NCBI GenBank assembly: GCA_003024985.2
Contig: PXIH01S0025300.1
Strand: one strand, 5' to 3'
DNA: 10,251 nucleotides
Origin: Euperipatoides rowelli
Taxonomy: Eukaryota > Onychophora > Udeonychophora > Euonychophora > Peripatopsidae
Position numbers and translations under genes: made by a program. Shown here one piece after another: positions 1-6,477 of this stretch; the stretch's first letter is position 1; every line of letters starts with the position of its first letter. The notes beneath the pieces were generated by a model. It saw nothing but the letters and a program-made list of their open reading frames with translations, was not told the origin of the DNA and did not search any database.

Positions 1-457
1 TCAAAATTTCAGAACCACTTGAAAAATCCAAAAAAAATAAATAAATAAATTACGAAAGGGTTAAGGAAATTATAAGATTAGAATGTCAATAGTTTATCTT
101 TGTAGAAGATTTCCCTAGCTAACAAATTGTTTTAAAAATTTTAACTATTATAAAAAAAAATACACAGAGTAAAAAATATATATTTTCATTTGCTGTACTT
201 TATTGTACTATTTATTTCTATGGTCTGCTGTATGAAAAAAGTATGAGGATATGGAAATCCTATAATAATCTCATATGCAGTATAGTTATATAGACTAAGG
301 TTAAAAACTCTCATTTCCACATAAGTTTAAGGGAAAAGAAAATGCTTAATTAAAGCTAGATGAATTTCAGATAAAAATAAATCTAAAATGATCTTGCTAG
401 ATTTAGAAAATTATATAAGTAATTTATTGGCATTAGTAGTACCTGTAAATTCTATGA
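1..457. other. AT-rich stretch without recognisable gene
   Basis: The sequence is AT-rich with A-runs and stops in every frame. I see no splice-bounded open segment, no transposon motif and no structured RNA. The minisatellite starts at its right edge. Confidence 0.6.
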
Positions 458-1606
458 CATAATCTGAAAATGCATAACTGATATCTCTATGGTCTTTAAT
501 TTACAAAGATCTGGAAATGCATAACATATCTCCAGGCTCTTTGATTTACAATTATCTGGGAGTGCATAACTGATATCTCCATGGTCTTTGATTTACAATG
601 ATCTGGAAATGCATAACATATCTCCAGGGTCTTTGATTTACAATTATCTGGGAGTGCATAACTGATATCTCCATGGTCTTTGATATACAATGATCTGGAA
701 ATGCATAACTGACAGCTCCATGGTCTTTGATTTACAATGATCTGGAAATGCATAACTGACAGCTCCATGGTCATTGATTTACAATGATCTGGAAATGCAT
801 AACTGACAGCTCCATTGGCTTTGGGTTACAATGATCTGGAAATGCATAACTGACAGCTCTAAGGTCTTTGATTTACAATGATCTGGAAATGCATAACATA
901 TCTCCAGGGTCTTTGATTTACAATGATTTGGAAATNCATAACTGACAGCTCAATGGTCATTGATTTACAATGATCTGGAAATGCATTACTGACAGCTCCA
1001 TTGGCTTTGGGTTACAATGATCTGGAAATGCATAACTGACAGCTCCTAAGGTCTTTGATTTACAATGATCTGGAAATACACAACTGATATCTCCAGGACC
1101 TTTGACTACAATGATCTGGAAAAGCACAACTGACAGCTCCATGGTCTTGGACTTACAATGATCTGGAAATGTTACTGACAGCTCTGTGGTATTTGATTTA
1201 CAATGATCTGGAAATGCAATTGTAGACAATTCCTTGGACTTTGAATGACAATAATCTGGAAATTCACCAACAGACATTTCCATTGTCTTTGGTTCCCAAT
1301 GATCTCAAAATGCACATGCAAATACTTCAATGGTCTTTGATTTATAATAACAGAGAAATTACCTGCAAGCATTTATATGGTCTTTGATTTACTATGATCT
1401 TAAAATGCACCTACAGGCACTTCCAGGGTCTTTTATTTACAATGATATTAATCTGAAGGCACTTCATGGTTTTTTATTTAATATCATCTGTAAACATACC
1501 TGCAAGTCCTTCTGTTTGATTTCTATTACCTGATAATGCACGTGATGGTATTTCTATGGTATTTGATTTATAATGATCTGTAAATCCTTCTGCAGTTACT
1601 TATGGG
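458..1606. repeat. Minisatellite, about 25 units of about 47 bp, with higher-order structure
   Basis: The array repeats a unit of about 47 bp (range about 41-48). On the plus strand each unit begins TTTGATTTACAATGATCTGG, continues AAATGCATAACTGACAGCTC and ends CATGGTC. Unit starts include 495, 540, 587, 632, 679, 726, 773, 820, 867, 912, 959, 1006 and 1054. Units from about 500 to 1100 are nearly identical; from about 1240 to 1606 they drift until only TTTGATTTA, AATGATCT and GGTC remain. Some units are 45 bp with AACATATCTCCAGG in place of AACTGATATCTCCATGG. Dimers (540-631 then 632 on) and a tetramer of about 186 bp (about 726-911 against 912-1099) are duplicated inside the array. Open frames on the minus strand here exist only because the unit lacks stops; 47 is not a multiple of three, so they are not credible genes. 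The array lies beyond the last candidate exon of the minus-strand gene. Confidence 0.95.
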
Positions 1607-1858
1607 TGTTATATCATGTCCTAATGGAGATTGAGTAAATCAAATAAAAAATTATCTGTTTGTTCACTCCAGCTTGTACTTGAACCCTTCCCTGCTTCAC
1701 TAATGACAATGCAAGATCCAAGAATTTAGGCAACAGTTTAATGTCATTCTCAATTCTCCCTTTCTAATTTATTTTGGTGCTTTCAAAGCATGTTAAGAGA
1801 AGAGGAGAAAGATTATCCCTCAGTTATTTGCAAGTTTTCTGATTGCATAAGAACTTAC

Positions 1859-1901
1859 ATGACTTTGCTTTGATCTTTAAAATTATTTGGCTTGCGAGCT
1901 C
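1859..1901 (-). CDS. Candidate short coding exon (43 nt) of the minus-strand gene
   Basis: On the minus strand a pyrimidine-rich stretch ends in GTGTAATTCCTGTAG (AG at 1903-1902). It is followed by 43 nt and a consensus-like donor GTAAGT (GT at 1858-1857). Read in phase 0, the phase left by exon 2147-2268, the segment is open and encodes ELASQIILKIKAKS plus one base. If the donor is not used, the frame continues for 11 more codons (CKFLCNQKTCK) to TAA at 1826-1824, giving a 78-nt terminal exon. An AATAAA lies further along the minus strand near 1770. The intron to the upstream exon would be 245 nt. The segment is short, so chance agreement of splice sites and phase is a real possibility. I do not recognise the product. 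Confidence 0.35.
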
Positions 1902-2146
1902 CTACAGGAATTACACAAAGTAAAGAATTGAGTAAAACTGTTTTACTGACACATTAAGTGAATATATGACTTATAGTCACATAATTTCTGATTTTCTCCA
2001 TGTTTAATTTCACATTGAACCGGTTACTAATATTCTTGGTTATAATTACTGTAGTAATACTCAATACAGAATCAAATAAGAATGCTATAAGTTTCTTATT
2101 TATTTTAGTCCTATAAGCAATAAAAATAAGGACAAAACAAACTTAC

Positions 2147-2268
2147 TTTACTAATAAAAGAGGGGCTGTCAACCAAAGGGCTGTCTGTAGGAGACTCCTC
2201 TTTTAGTAGAGGGGTCAAGGGAATAAATTCACCACTATCACGGCCCACGGCAACATCCCTTTTCAATG
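2147..2268 (-). CDS. Internal coding exon (122 nt) of an unidentified minus-strand gene
   Basis: This is the strongest host-gene signal in the window. On the minus strand a pyrimidine tract ends in CTTATTTGTTTCAG (AG at 2270-2269). It is followed by 122 nt with clearly higher GC than its surroundings and a donor AAA|GTAAGT (GT at 2146-2145). After two bases that complete a codon, 40 codons are open without a stop and end in phase 0. The peptide begins LKRDVAVGRDSGEF, continues IPLTPLLKEE, and ends SPTDSPLVDSPSF then ISK. It is rich in Ser/Thr-Pro sites (LTP, ESP, DSP, DSP) and in acidic residues, as in a disordered phosphorylated linker or cytoplasmic tail. I recognise no domain and give no gene name. 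The flanks have the base composition of introns and many stops. The phase fits the candidate exons at 2767-2787 and 1859-1901. Confidence 0.7.
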
Positions 2269-2394
2269 CTGAAACAAATAAGGAAACAACTTTGAAACAT
2301 TGATATTATAACCATTAAGACATTATTATAAAGAAATAGTAATGCTTTATGCAATCATTTGAACATAGACATTAATCAAATTTAAATGGATAAA

Positions 2395-2408
2395 GGGAGG
2401 GGGGAGGG
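2395..2408 (+). other. G-rich tract inside the candidate intron
   Basis: GGGAGGGGGGAGGG stands out in AT-rich DNA about 125 nt upstream (minus strand) of the acceptor of exon 2147-2268. In the minus-strand transcript it would be CCCTCCCCCCTCCC, a strong polypyrimidine stretch. It might bind splicing regulators or form structure in the DNA, but no function can be shown from sequence. Confidence 0.3.
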
Positions 2409-2766
2409 CTATGGATAAATATTAAGATTCATGCGATTATAAGAAAAAAAAGTGAAATAAGTATTTTAAAGAACTAAATAAATCAAATTAAAAAATTAGA
2501 ACAAACAAAATAAACAATGGAAACATTCCAAATGCAGAACTACTTGTCTAATTGACAAACATTCTTGCACCTTGATTTAATTCTTTTGAATATGACAAAA
2601 ATCTCCAGCAAAAGATTTCATGCATTGTTACTCCCCTCTTTTCAGTTCAAGTCATTTCTGATTAATAACGAAATCTTTTATGACATGAAAGCAAAATGAA
2701 GGCATGCAGCCTGTAAAGGCCAATCATGCATTAATAATGCACTAGGCATGAAAAGTCAGAACTTAC

Positions 2767-2787
2767 CTTTATAAGTTAAAGACCATT
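2767..2787 (-). CDS. Candidate 21-nt microexon of the minus-strand gene
   Basis: On the minus strand CTAATGATTTACTGTAG gives a branch-point-like CTAAT a short distance before an AG (2789-2788). Then come 21 nt and a consensus donor AAAG|GTAAGT (GT at 2766-2765). The 21 nt are symmetric: entered after one base and left after one base. The final G joins the CA that opens exon 2147-2268 to give GCA (Ala). The segment adds WSLTYK to the peptide, and an in-frame TGA lies nine codons further upstream, so a longer exon ending here would have to start after that stop. The intron to the next exon would be 498 nt. Skipping it would leave the frame unchanged, as for many alternative microexons. The evidence is splice signals and phase only. 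Confidence 0.35.
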
Positions 2788-2799
2788 CTACAGTAAATC

Positions 2800-3715
2800 A
2801 TTAGGATACAATCTAGTTGAATTACTATTTTGGACGTCATTTTGTAAAAAAAGACTTTCGAGTATAATAATTAGTCATAATAAAATATTTTAAAATTAAA
2901 ATAATTTAAATAAAAACTTCACAAGGGAAGTGATATAAACTTTTTATATCGATAGTTTCTTTTAAAACTGATTAAATTAATTCTAGTAATGGATGAATAC
3001 TTAATTAAAAAAAAAAATGGATAACAGTTCATTCAGAATATTAATGCTGATAATGTACATAAAGCAACTTAACACTTTGTGAATAATTAGTTACCTTGTA
3101 AATTTATTTTGTAAAAAAAAAAAAAATTTGCATAATCTCCCAAACTTTTGTTAGTTTTACAATGTAGGCTACACTTAATTGGATTTTGTTATATCAAGCA
3201 TTTGAGTTTCATGCACAATAGGGCATTATAGCAAATGAGTTTAATGTTTCTGAAAATGCGGTGACATTTTGTTATAGAAATTTTTATATTAAAAAAAGTA
3301 TTAAATAAATTTTGATAAACACAAGATTTGAGTTGGAGCCATATTCATACAGGCAAATGGGATTCAATTCTAAATACAAAACCCAACACAAATTAATTAA
3401 TTTATTTAATAAACATTTTTTATTTAATGAAATAATATATTATTTAATAAAACTCCATCTTAAAACCAGAATAACAATGAAAAGAAACAATTATAGTTTG
3501 TACACAAGAATTTATCAATAATTGATATTTTTACCCTCTTAGATTCATTATGATTTTACAAAACAAAATTTAAAAAAAAAATGTTATTTTTTTTTATGTT
3601 TAGGCTAATAAAGTTTTACTTTATACCTGTAACCTATGCTTTCAAAACCATTTAGTGAAACTTGTATTCTGATCAGAAACAACAATCTAATTAAGTGCAG
3701 AGAAGGTAAATTACA
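2800..3715. other. AT-rich non-coding stretch
   Basis: The stretch has many homopolymer runs (A-runs near 3010, 3115 and 3575) and no convincing exon or transposon motif. A plus-strand open frame at 3312-3521 starts with TTG, is biased to Asn, Lys, Tyr and Leu as random AT-rich DNA would be, and resembles nothing I know. If the minus-strand gene continues upstream, this would be intron. Confidence 0.5.
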
Positions 3716-3720
3716 TTTAA

Positions 3721-3968
3721 CCTTATATTGATATTGTTGCCATTTGGTAACAATATAATTACCATTTTACAATAACTTCATCTCTGTAAATTGTCACTAG
3801 ATGGCCCTGCATGACTGAATTTGTGTTAGATATGTTTGCAAATGGTAACAAAATCTTACATAGTGGCAAATTCACAGAGATGAGGTTACCATAAAATAGT
3901 AATTAAGTATTTGCAACAGTATCGATAAAGATTAAATATATTGTAATAGCCAGTGTTTCAATATAAGG
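3721..3968. repeat. Imperfect fold-back element (MITE-like), 248 bp
   Basis: The ends are perfect inverted copies: CCTTATATTG at 3721-3730 and CAATATAAGG at 3959-3968. Inside, the left arm ACTTCATCTCTGTAAATT (3775-3792) pairs with AATTCACAGAGATGAGGT (3869-3886) with one mismatch. The left ATTACCATTTTAC pairs with the right arm around ATAAAATAGTAATT (3891-3904), and ATATTGTTGC (3731-3740) pairs with GCAACAGTAT (3913-3922) with one mismatch. The right arm carries about 36 extra bases next to its terminus. The short loop at about 3800-3860 encodes nothing. I see no clear target-site duplication. A non-autonomous DNA transposon or fold-back element is the best reading; the family is not recognised. 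Confidence 0.7.
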
Positions 3969-4097
3969 TCCAAGTTATGAGCCTTATAAATATCGTACAG
4001 CTAGGGGTTGACCGGGTCCCTGCATCTTATCTTCAGATTCATGTTAGTGTGTCAAAATGTTAAATTTCCCAAGTCATTATTTTAAAATTTTCCATCC

Positions 4098-4141
4098 AAC
4101 GTAAAAATAAATAAATAAATAAAAAAAAAAATAGTAAAAAA
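4098..4141 (+). repeat. A-rich simple repeat (AAATA-like)
   Basis: Several AAAT/AAATA steps are followed by a run of A. This could be a microsatellite or the tail of an old retroposed sequence. The region just upstream (about 3970-4097) has no recognisable SINE promoter boxes. Confidence 0.7.
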
Positions 4142-4178
4142 AATCTTTGATATATTTATTAAAACTAATAATCCAATG

Positions 4179-4197
4179 TTGGTCGAAATTCGACCAA
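4179..4197. repeat. Perfect palindrome with a one-base centre
   Basis: TTGGTCGAA, then a single A, then TTCGACCAA: nine bases pair perfectly around one base. It lies just before the CCGCCAC motif cluster and could be a protein-binding site or part of a transposon end. Confidence 0.7.
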
Positions 4198-4201
4198 TAA
4201 C

Positions 4202-4288
4202 TTTGTAATAAGCCGCCACAATGCTAACTAAGAAAATTTCCTTTGTAGAAATCCGCCACTCATTTGTAAAAAGCCGCCACAACGCTAA
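4202..4288 (+). repeat. Three spaced copies of a motif containing CCGCCAC
   Basis: Copy 1 (4202-4227) reads TTTGTAATAAGCCGCCAC then AATGCTAA. Copy 2 (4242-4259) reads TTTGTAGAAATCCGCCAC. Copy 3 (4263-4288) reads TTTGTAAAAAGCCGCCAC then AACGCTAA. Shared parts are TTTGTA, AA, CCGCCAC and, in copies 1 and 3, AAYGCTAA. Starts are 40 and 21 bases apart, so it is not a regular tandem repeat. The GC-rich core is conspicuous in this DNA. It could be a small regulatory cluster or a transposon subterminal repeat. Confidence 0.65.
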
Positions 4289-4299
4289 AAAATAAATGT

Positions 4300-4740
4300 T
4301 TTAATTTTATATATAAATTTTAGCTCATTGCACCCCCTATCCATATAAACTTTAACTCTGCCAAATCTCACACTCCTCTGTGCGCGCAATATGCTTAAAA
4401 AGAGATCCAAAGTTTTCTCTTCACGTATTAATATATAGATTTAGCCATCAGTTTTTCCTCTCCTTCAACTGCATTTCCCTCAACTGCCAACAGGAAATTT
4501 CCAAACTTTTGACTTTTAGTCAAAGTTGAAGAGGGGAGATTCCACCCCCCCCCTTAGCACAGCAACACCCCTTCTTCTAAGCAGCCTATTAGCAATCATT
4601 TCATTTATAAAGAGTGAGACATATCTTTCATTAAAAGTATTAGAAGGTTTACTTAAATTATATTTAAATTACAAAACATAGTTGTAGAAGAAAGGTAAAA
4701 ATATAATTTTAAAATTTTGATAGAAGAGGGAGGTACACAT
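4300..4740. other. Non-coding stretch, no gene seen
   Basis: The stretch has slightly pyrimidine-rich plus-strand segments (about 4325-4390 and 4450-4570) and a C-run near 4545. A small inverted repeat (TTGACT, TTT, AGTCAA) lies near 4510. No splice-bounded open segment or recognisable element was found. Confidence 0.5.
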
Positions 4741-4753
4741 CTTCTTTCCTTAG

Positions 4754-4780
4754 AATGGACACTTTTGAGTCCATCTTCAG
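4754..4780 (-). other. Hammerhead-like motif, degenerate (possible Penelope-type relic)
   Basis: The minus strand reads CTGAAGA (4780-4774), matching the hammerhead core CUGANGA. It is followed directly by the stem TGGAC (4773-4769 side) and GTCCA (4760-4756 side) closing on the loop TCAAAAGT. In a working hammerhead the second stem strand is followed by GAAA; here the next bases are TTCTAAG, so that strand is not conserved. Small hammerheads of this layout are known in Penelope-like retroelements. No reverse transcriptase of that class is visible nearby. This is a resemblance, not a demonstrated ribozyme. Confidence 0.2.
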
Positions 4781-4799
4781 ATGCTTATTTTAATGCAGT

Positions 4800-5280
4800 T
4801 TATTCTTAGAGTCTACAAATACTTTATTCCATTTATTCCATTGTTTATTTTCTAAGATTTAAAAACTTCGTTGAAACAATGAAATAAAATCCTCTTTGCT
4901 GAGTCTTACTAGCTTAGAGACTGTTGCCCCATCTAAAGGTTAAAAGCTCAATGTTACAGACATAATAGAGAAGCTTTTAGATATTCCTTAGTGGAGCCAT
5001 CAGAAGATAAAGGACTTAATAAAATAAATGTCAGAAATTTTTGTTCAGTTTTATTAATAATTCCCAAGACTGTTGGTTATTTGATTTATTTTCCCATTTG
5101 AAAAAAAAAAAAAAATACTATAATATTTCTAAAATTGCATTAAATCACCATTACAATTTGATCTAGCACTAATATTATTTCTTTATTTGTTGCGAGAAAA
5201 TTTTGGATGTTTGTACAGAAATATACTTAGTATATTTTTCTAATTTTTCATGTTGAAACTATTCTTAGAAAATAGTTTAG
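4800..5280. other. Non-coding stretch, no gene seen
   Basis: AT-rich sequence with stops in all frames and an A-run near 5101-5115. The minus strand at about 5006-4975 has a second, weaker CTGATG-containing segment. No coding or transposon domain was recognised. Confidence 0.45.
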
Positions 5281-5380
5281 AAATAATAATAAAAGAAAAA
5301 GACGAATAAGAAGGACAAGAAGAATGATAATCATACATATCATAATCAGTCATCATCATTATAATCATCATAATAATGTT
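5281..5380 (+). repeat. Imperfect trinucleotide tract (AAT, AAG and CAT steps)
   Basis: AATAATAAT passes into purine-rich AAG/GAA steps and then ATCAT/CATCATCAT steps up to about 5378. It is a degenerate mixed microsatellite without coding signature. Confidence 0.7.
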
Positions 5381-5795
5381 AAGGGATGTAAATTGGTGTT
5401 AAAATAAAAGGTTCATGGTAATTTAATAGTTTAAATAAATCTTAATATTTTGGTTGCTGTTTGTTTGAACAATGATACTATTCATTTCTACAGCAGATAA
5501 TAAACTAATCTATTACCTCTTCTAGATCATGTTACACAATCGTGTGACTGTTGAATGAGTTGTTACTGTTTAGCATTAATTAGGATCTGTTGTGGAAAAA
5601 ATTGTGAATTACTGTGCATTTGTAAATAAAAAAGAAGTATCAAAGAGGCATAGTCAATGTCATGGTAAGGTGGTTAAGGACCCAGAATAAGTTAAATTAA
5701 CCGGGAATGACACTTGTAACAAACGTGAGTTAGCATAAAAAGATAATCTAGACACAAAGAAGAATACTATAGTAATATTGTTAAAATATGGAAAA
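5381..5795. other. Non-coding stretch, possibly the 3' part of the copia remnant
   Basis: No open segment or splice pair was found that I would defend. It lies just downstream (minus strand) of the RNase H remnant, where the 3' end and LTR of the copia element would be expected. I could not find a second LTR copy or clear TG...CA ends. Confidence 0.4.
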
Positions 5796-6050
5796 TTAAA
5801 TGTCATAAAACTTACTATGAATTAAGAATTTTTGAGAGGAAATCAATAATTGTACTAAAAAAAATGACATCACACAAACTCTATTCAACTTACAAAAGAA
5901 ATAGGAATGAAAGGAGCATGTAATGGCTTGATTATAACATATGATGGTTAACAAATTAATCAAAATAGTGCAGCAGCAAGTAGTTAATCTCAAAATAATT
6001 TCATACACAGCACTTATCCAATCAACAGGAAATCCATCAGTAGGACTACA
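5796..6050 (-). pseudogene. Ty1/copia RNase H remnant
   Basis: The minus-strand frame resembles the end of copia-type pol. TIICYNQAIT matches the conserved segment normally reading CDNQ-AI, with the catalytic-site Asp changed to Tyr. FHSYFFCKLNRVCVMSFFL corresponds to the FH-R-KHID-RYHF block, and LISSQKFLIHSKFYDI to the short acidic tail before the end of RNase H. The frame is open from the Met codon at 6008-6006 down to 5799, but key residues are lost, so it cannot be active. It has the same orientation as, and the right order relative to, the integrase remnant at 6478-7560. The RT domain that should separate them is largely missing. The identification rests on recognised motifs only. Confidence 0.5.
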
Positions 6051-6477
6051 TACACTATAACATGTTATTAACTACTTAACTACAACAATTTTAATTGACT
6101 TAATATTTCATTTCCATTTATTTCCAGGATTACAATGATTCTTATTAGTGGTTACAAATTCCACAAAGGCCATTTTAAGCTTCCACACGTGTAAGATAGA
6201 AAACAACAACAACAACAACAACAACAACTGTTAGTAGTAATTAGGAAAGAACAAAATTTATCTCTTGACTTGAGAGATAAGACATTAAATTTATTGATAC
6301 AAATAATGTGCAATATTATTTTCTTGCACTCACACAAATTTAAATAAAAATAAAAACAAAAAATAAAAATCATATAAATTAATCTAAATTTTTAACCAAA
6401 TGAAATCAACCACAATTTACCCACCCCACATTTTCCATTTTAAATATAAACAAATACTCACCTACATACACCCATAT
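6051..6477. other. Deleted or unrecognisable RT part of the copia element
   Basis: Between the start of RT and RNase H a copia element should have about 1 kb or more of coding sequence; only about 430 bp lie here. No YVDD-type catalytic motif or other RT block is visible on the minus strand. The segment contains the AAC microsatellite at 6202-6228. Either a deletion or heavy decay removed RT. Confidence 0.4.
6202..6228 (+). repeat. (AAC)9 microsatellite
   Basis: Nine uninterrupted AAC units. On the minus strand the GTT repeat makes runs of Val or Cys in open frames, which explains the open frame at 6152-6373; that frame is not a gene. Confidence 0.95.

Noticed and set aside
496-1372. Three minus-strand open frames within the minisatellite (496-774, 957-1283, 1172-1372)
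   Set aside because: They translate the 47-bp unit in shifting frames (repeated HFQIIVNQ and FPDHCKSK blocks). Openness is explained by the unit lacking stops; the unit length is not a multiple of three, and frames overlap each other.
495-1606. CRISPR-like array
   Set aside because: There are no unique spacers: the whole 45-48 bp period is repeated, and the setting is eukaryotic.
2632-2695. Plus-strand acceptor TACTCCCCTCTTTTCAG followed by 17 open codons
   Set aside because: The acceptor looks good, but the frame stops after 17 codons with no donor, and the credible exons nearby are on the other strand.
3055-3097. Minus-strand donor-like AAG|GTAAC at about 3095
   Set aside because: The sequence before it is low-complexity (poly-T/A) with no plausible acceptor or coding signature.
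3312-3521. 69-codon plus-strand frame
   Set aside because: It starts with TTG, its composition follows AT-rich bias (Asn, Lys, Tyr, Leu, Ile), and it has no domain and no splice context.
4005-4030. Possible RNA polymerase III B box (GGGTTGACCGGGTCCCTGC)
   Set aside because: It does not match the GGTTCGANTCC consensus, and no A box or cloverleaf can be formed around it.
4082-4282. 66-codon minus-strand frame
   Set aside because: It reads through the A-rich tract and the CCGCCAC motif cluster; the Phe/Ile-rich C-terminus is just the complement of poly(A).
5640-5735. Plus-strand donor-like sites CATG|GTAAGG and AAAC|GTGAGT
   Set aside because: The upstream frames hit stops within a few codons and no acceptor lies between the stop and the donor.
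6152-6373. 73-codon minus-strand frame with a poly-Cys run
   Set aside because: The Cys run is the translated (GTT) strand of the AAC microsatellite; the rest is AT-rich noise in the decayed copia element.
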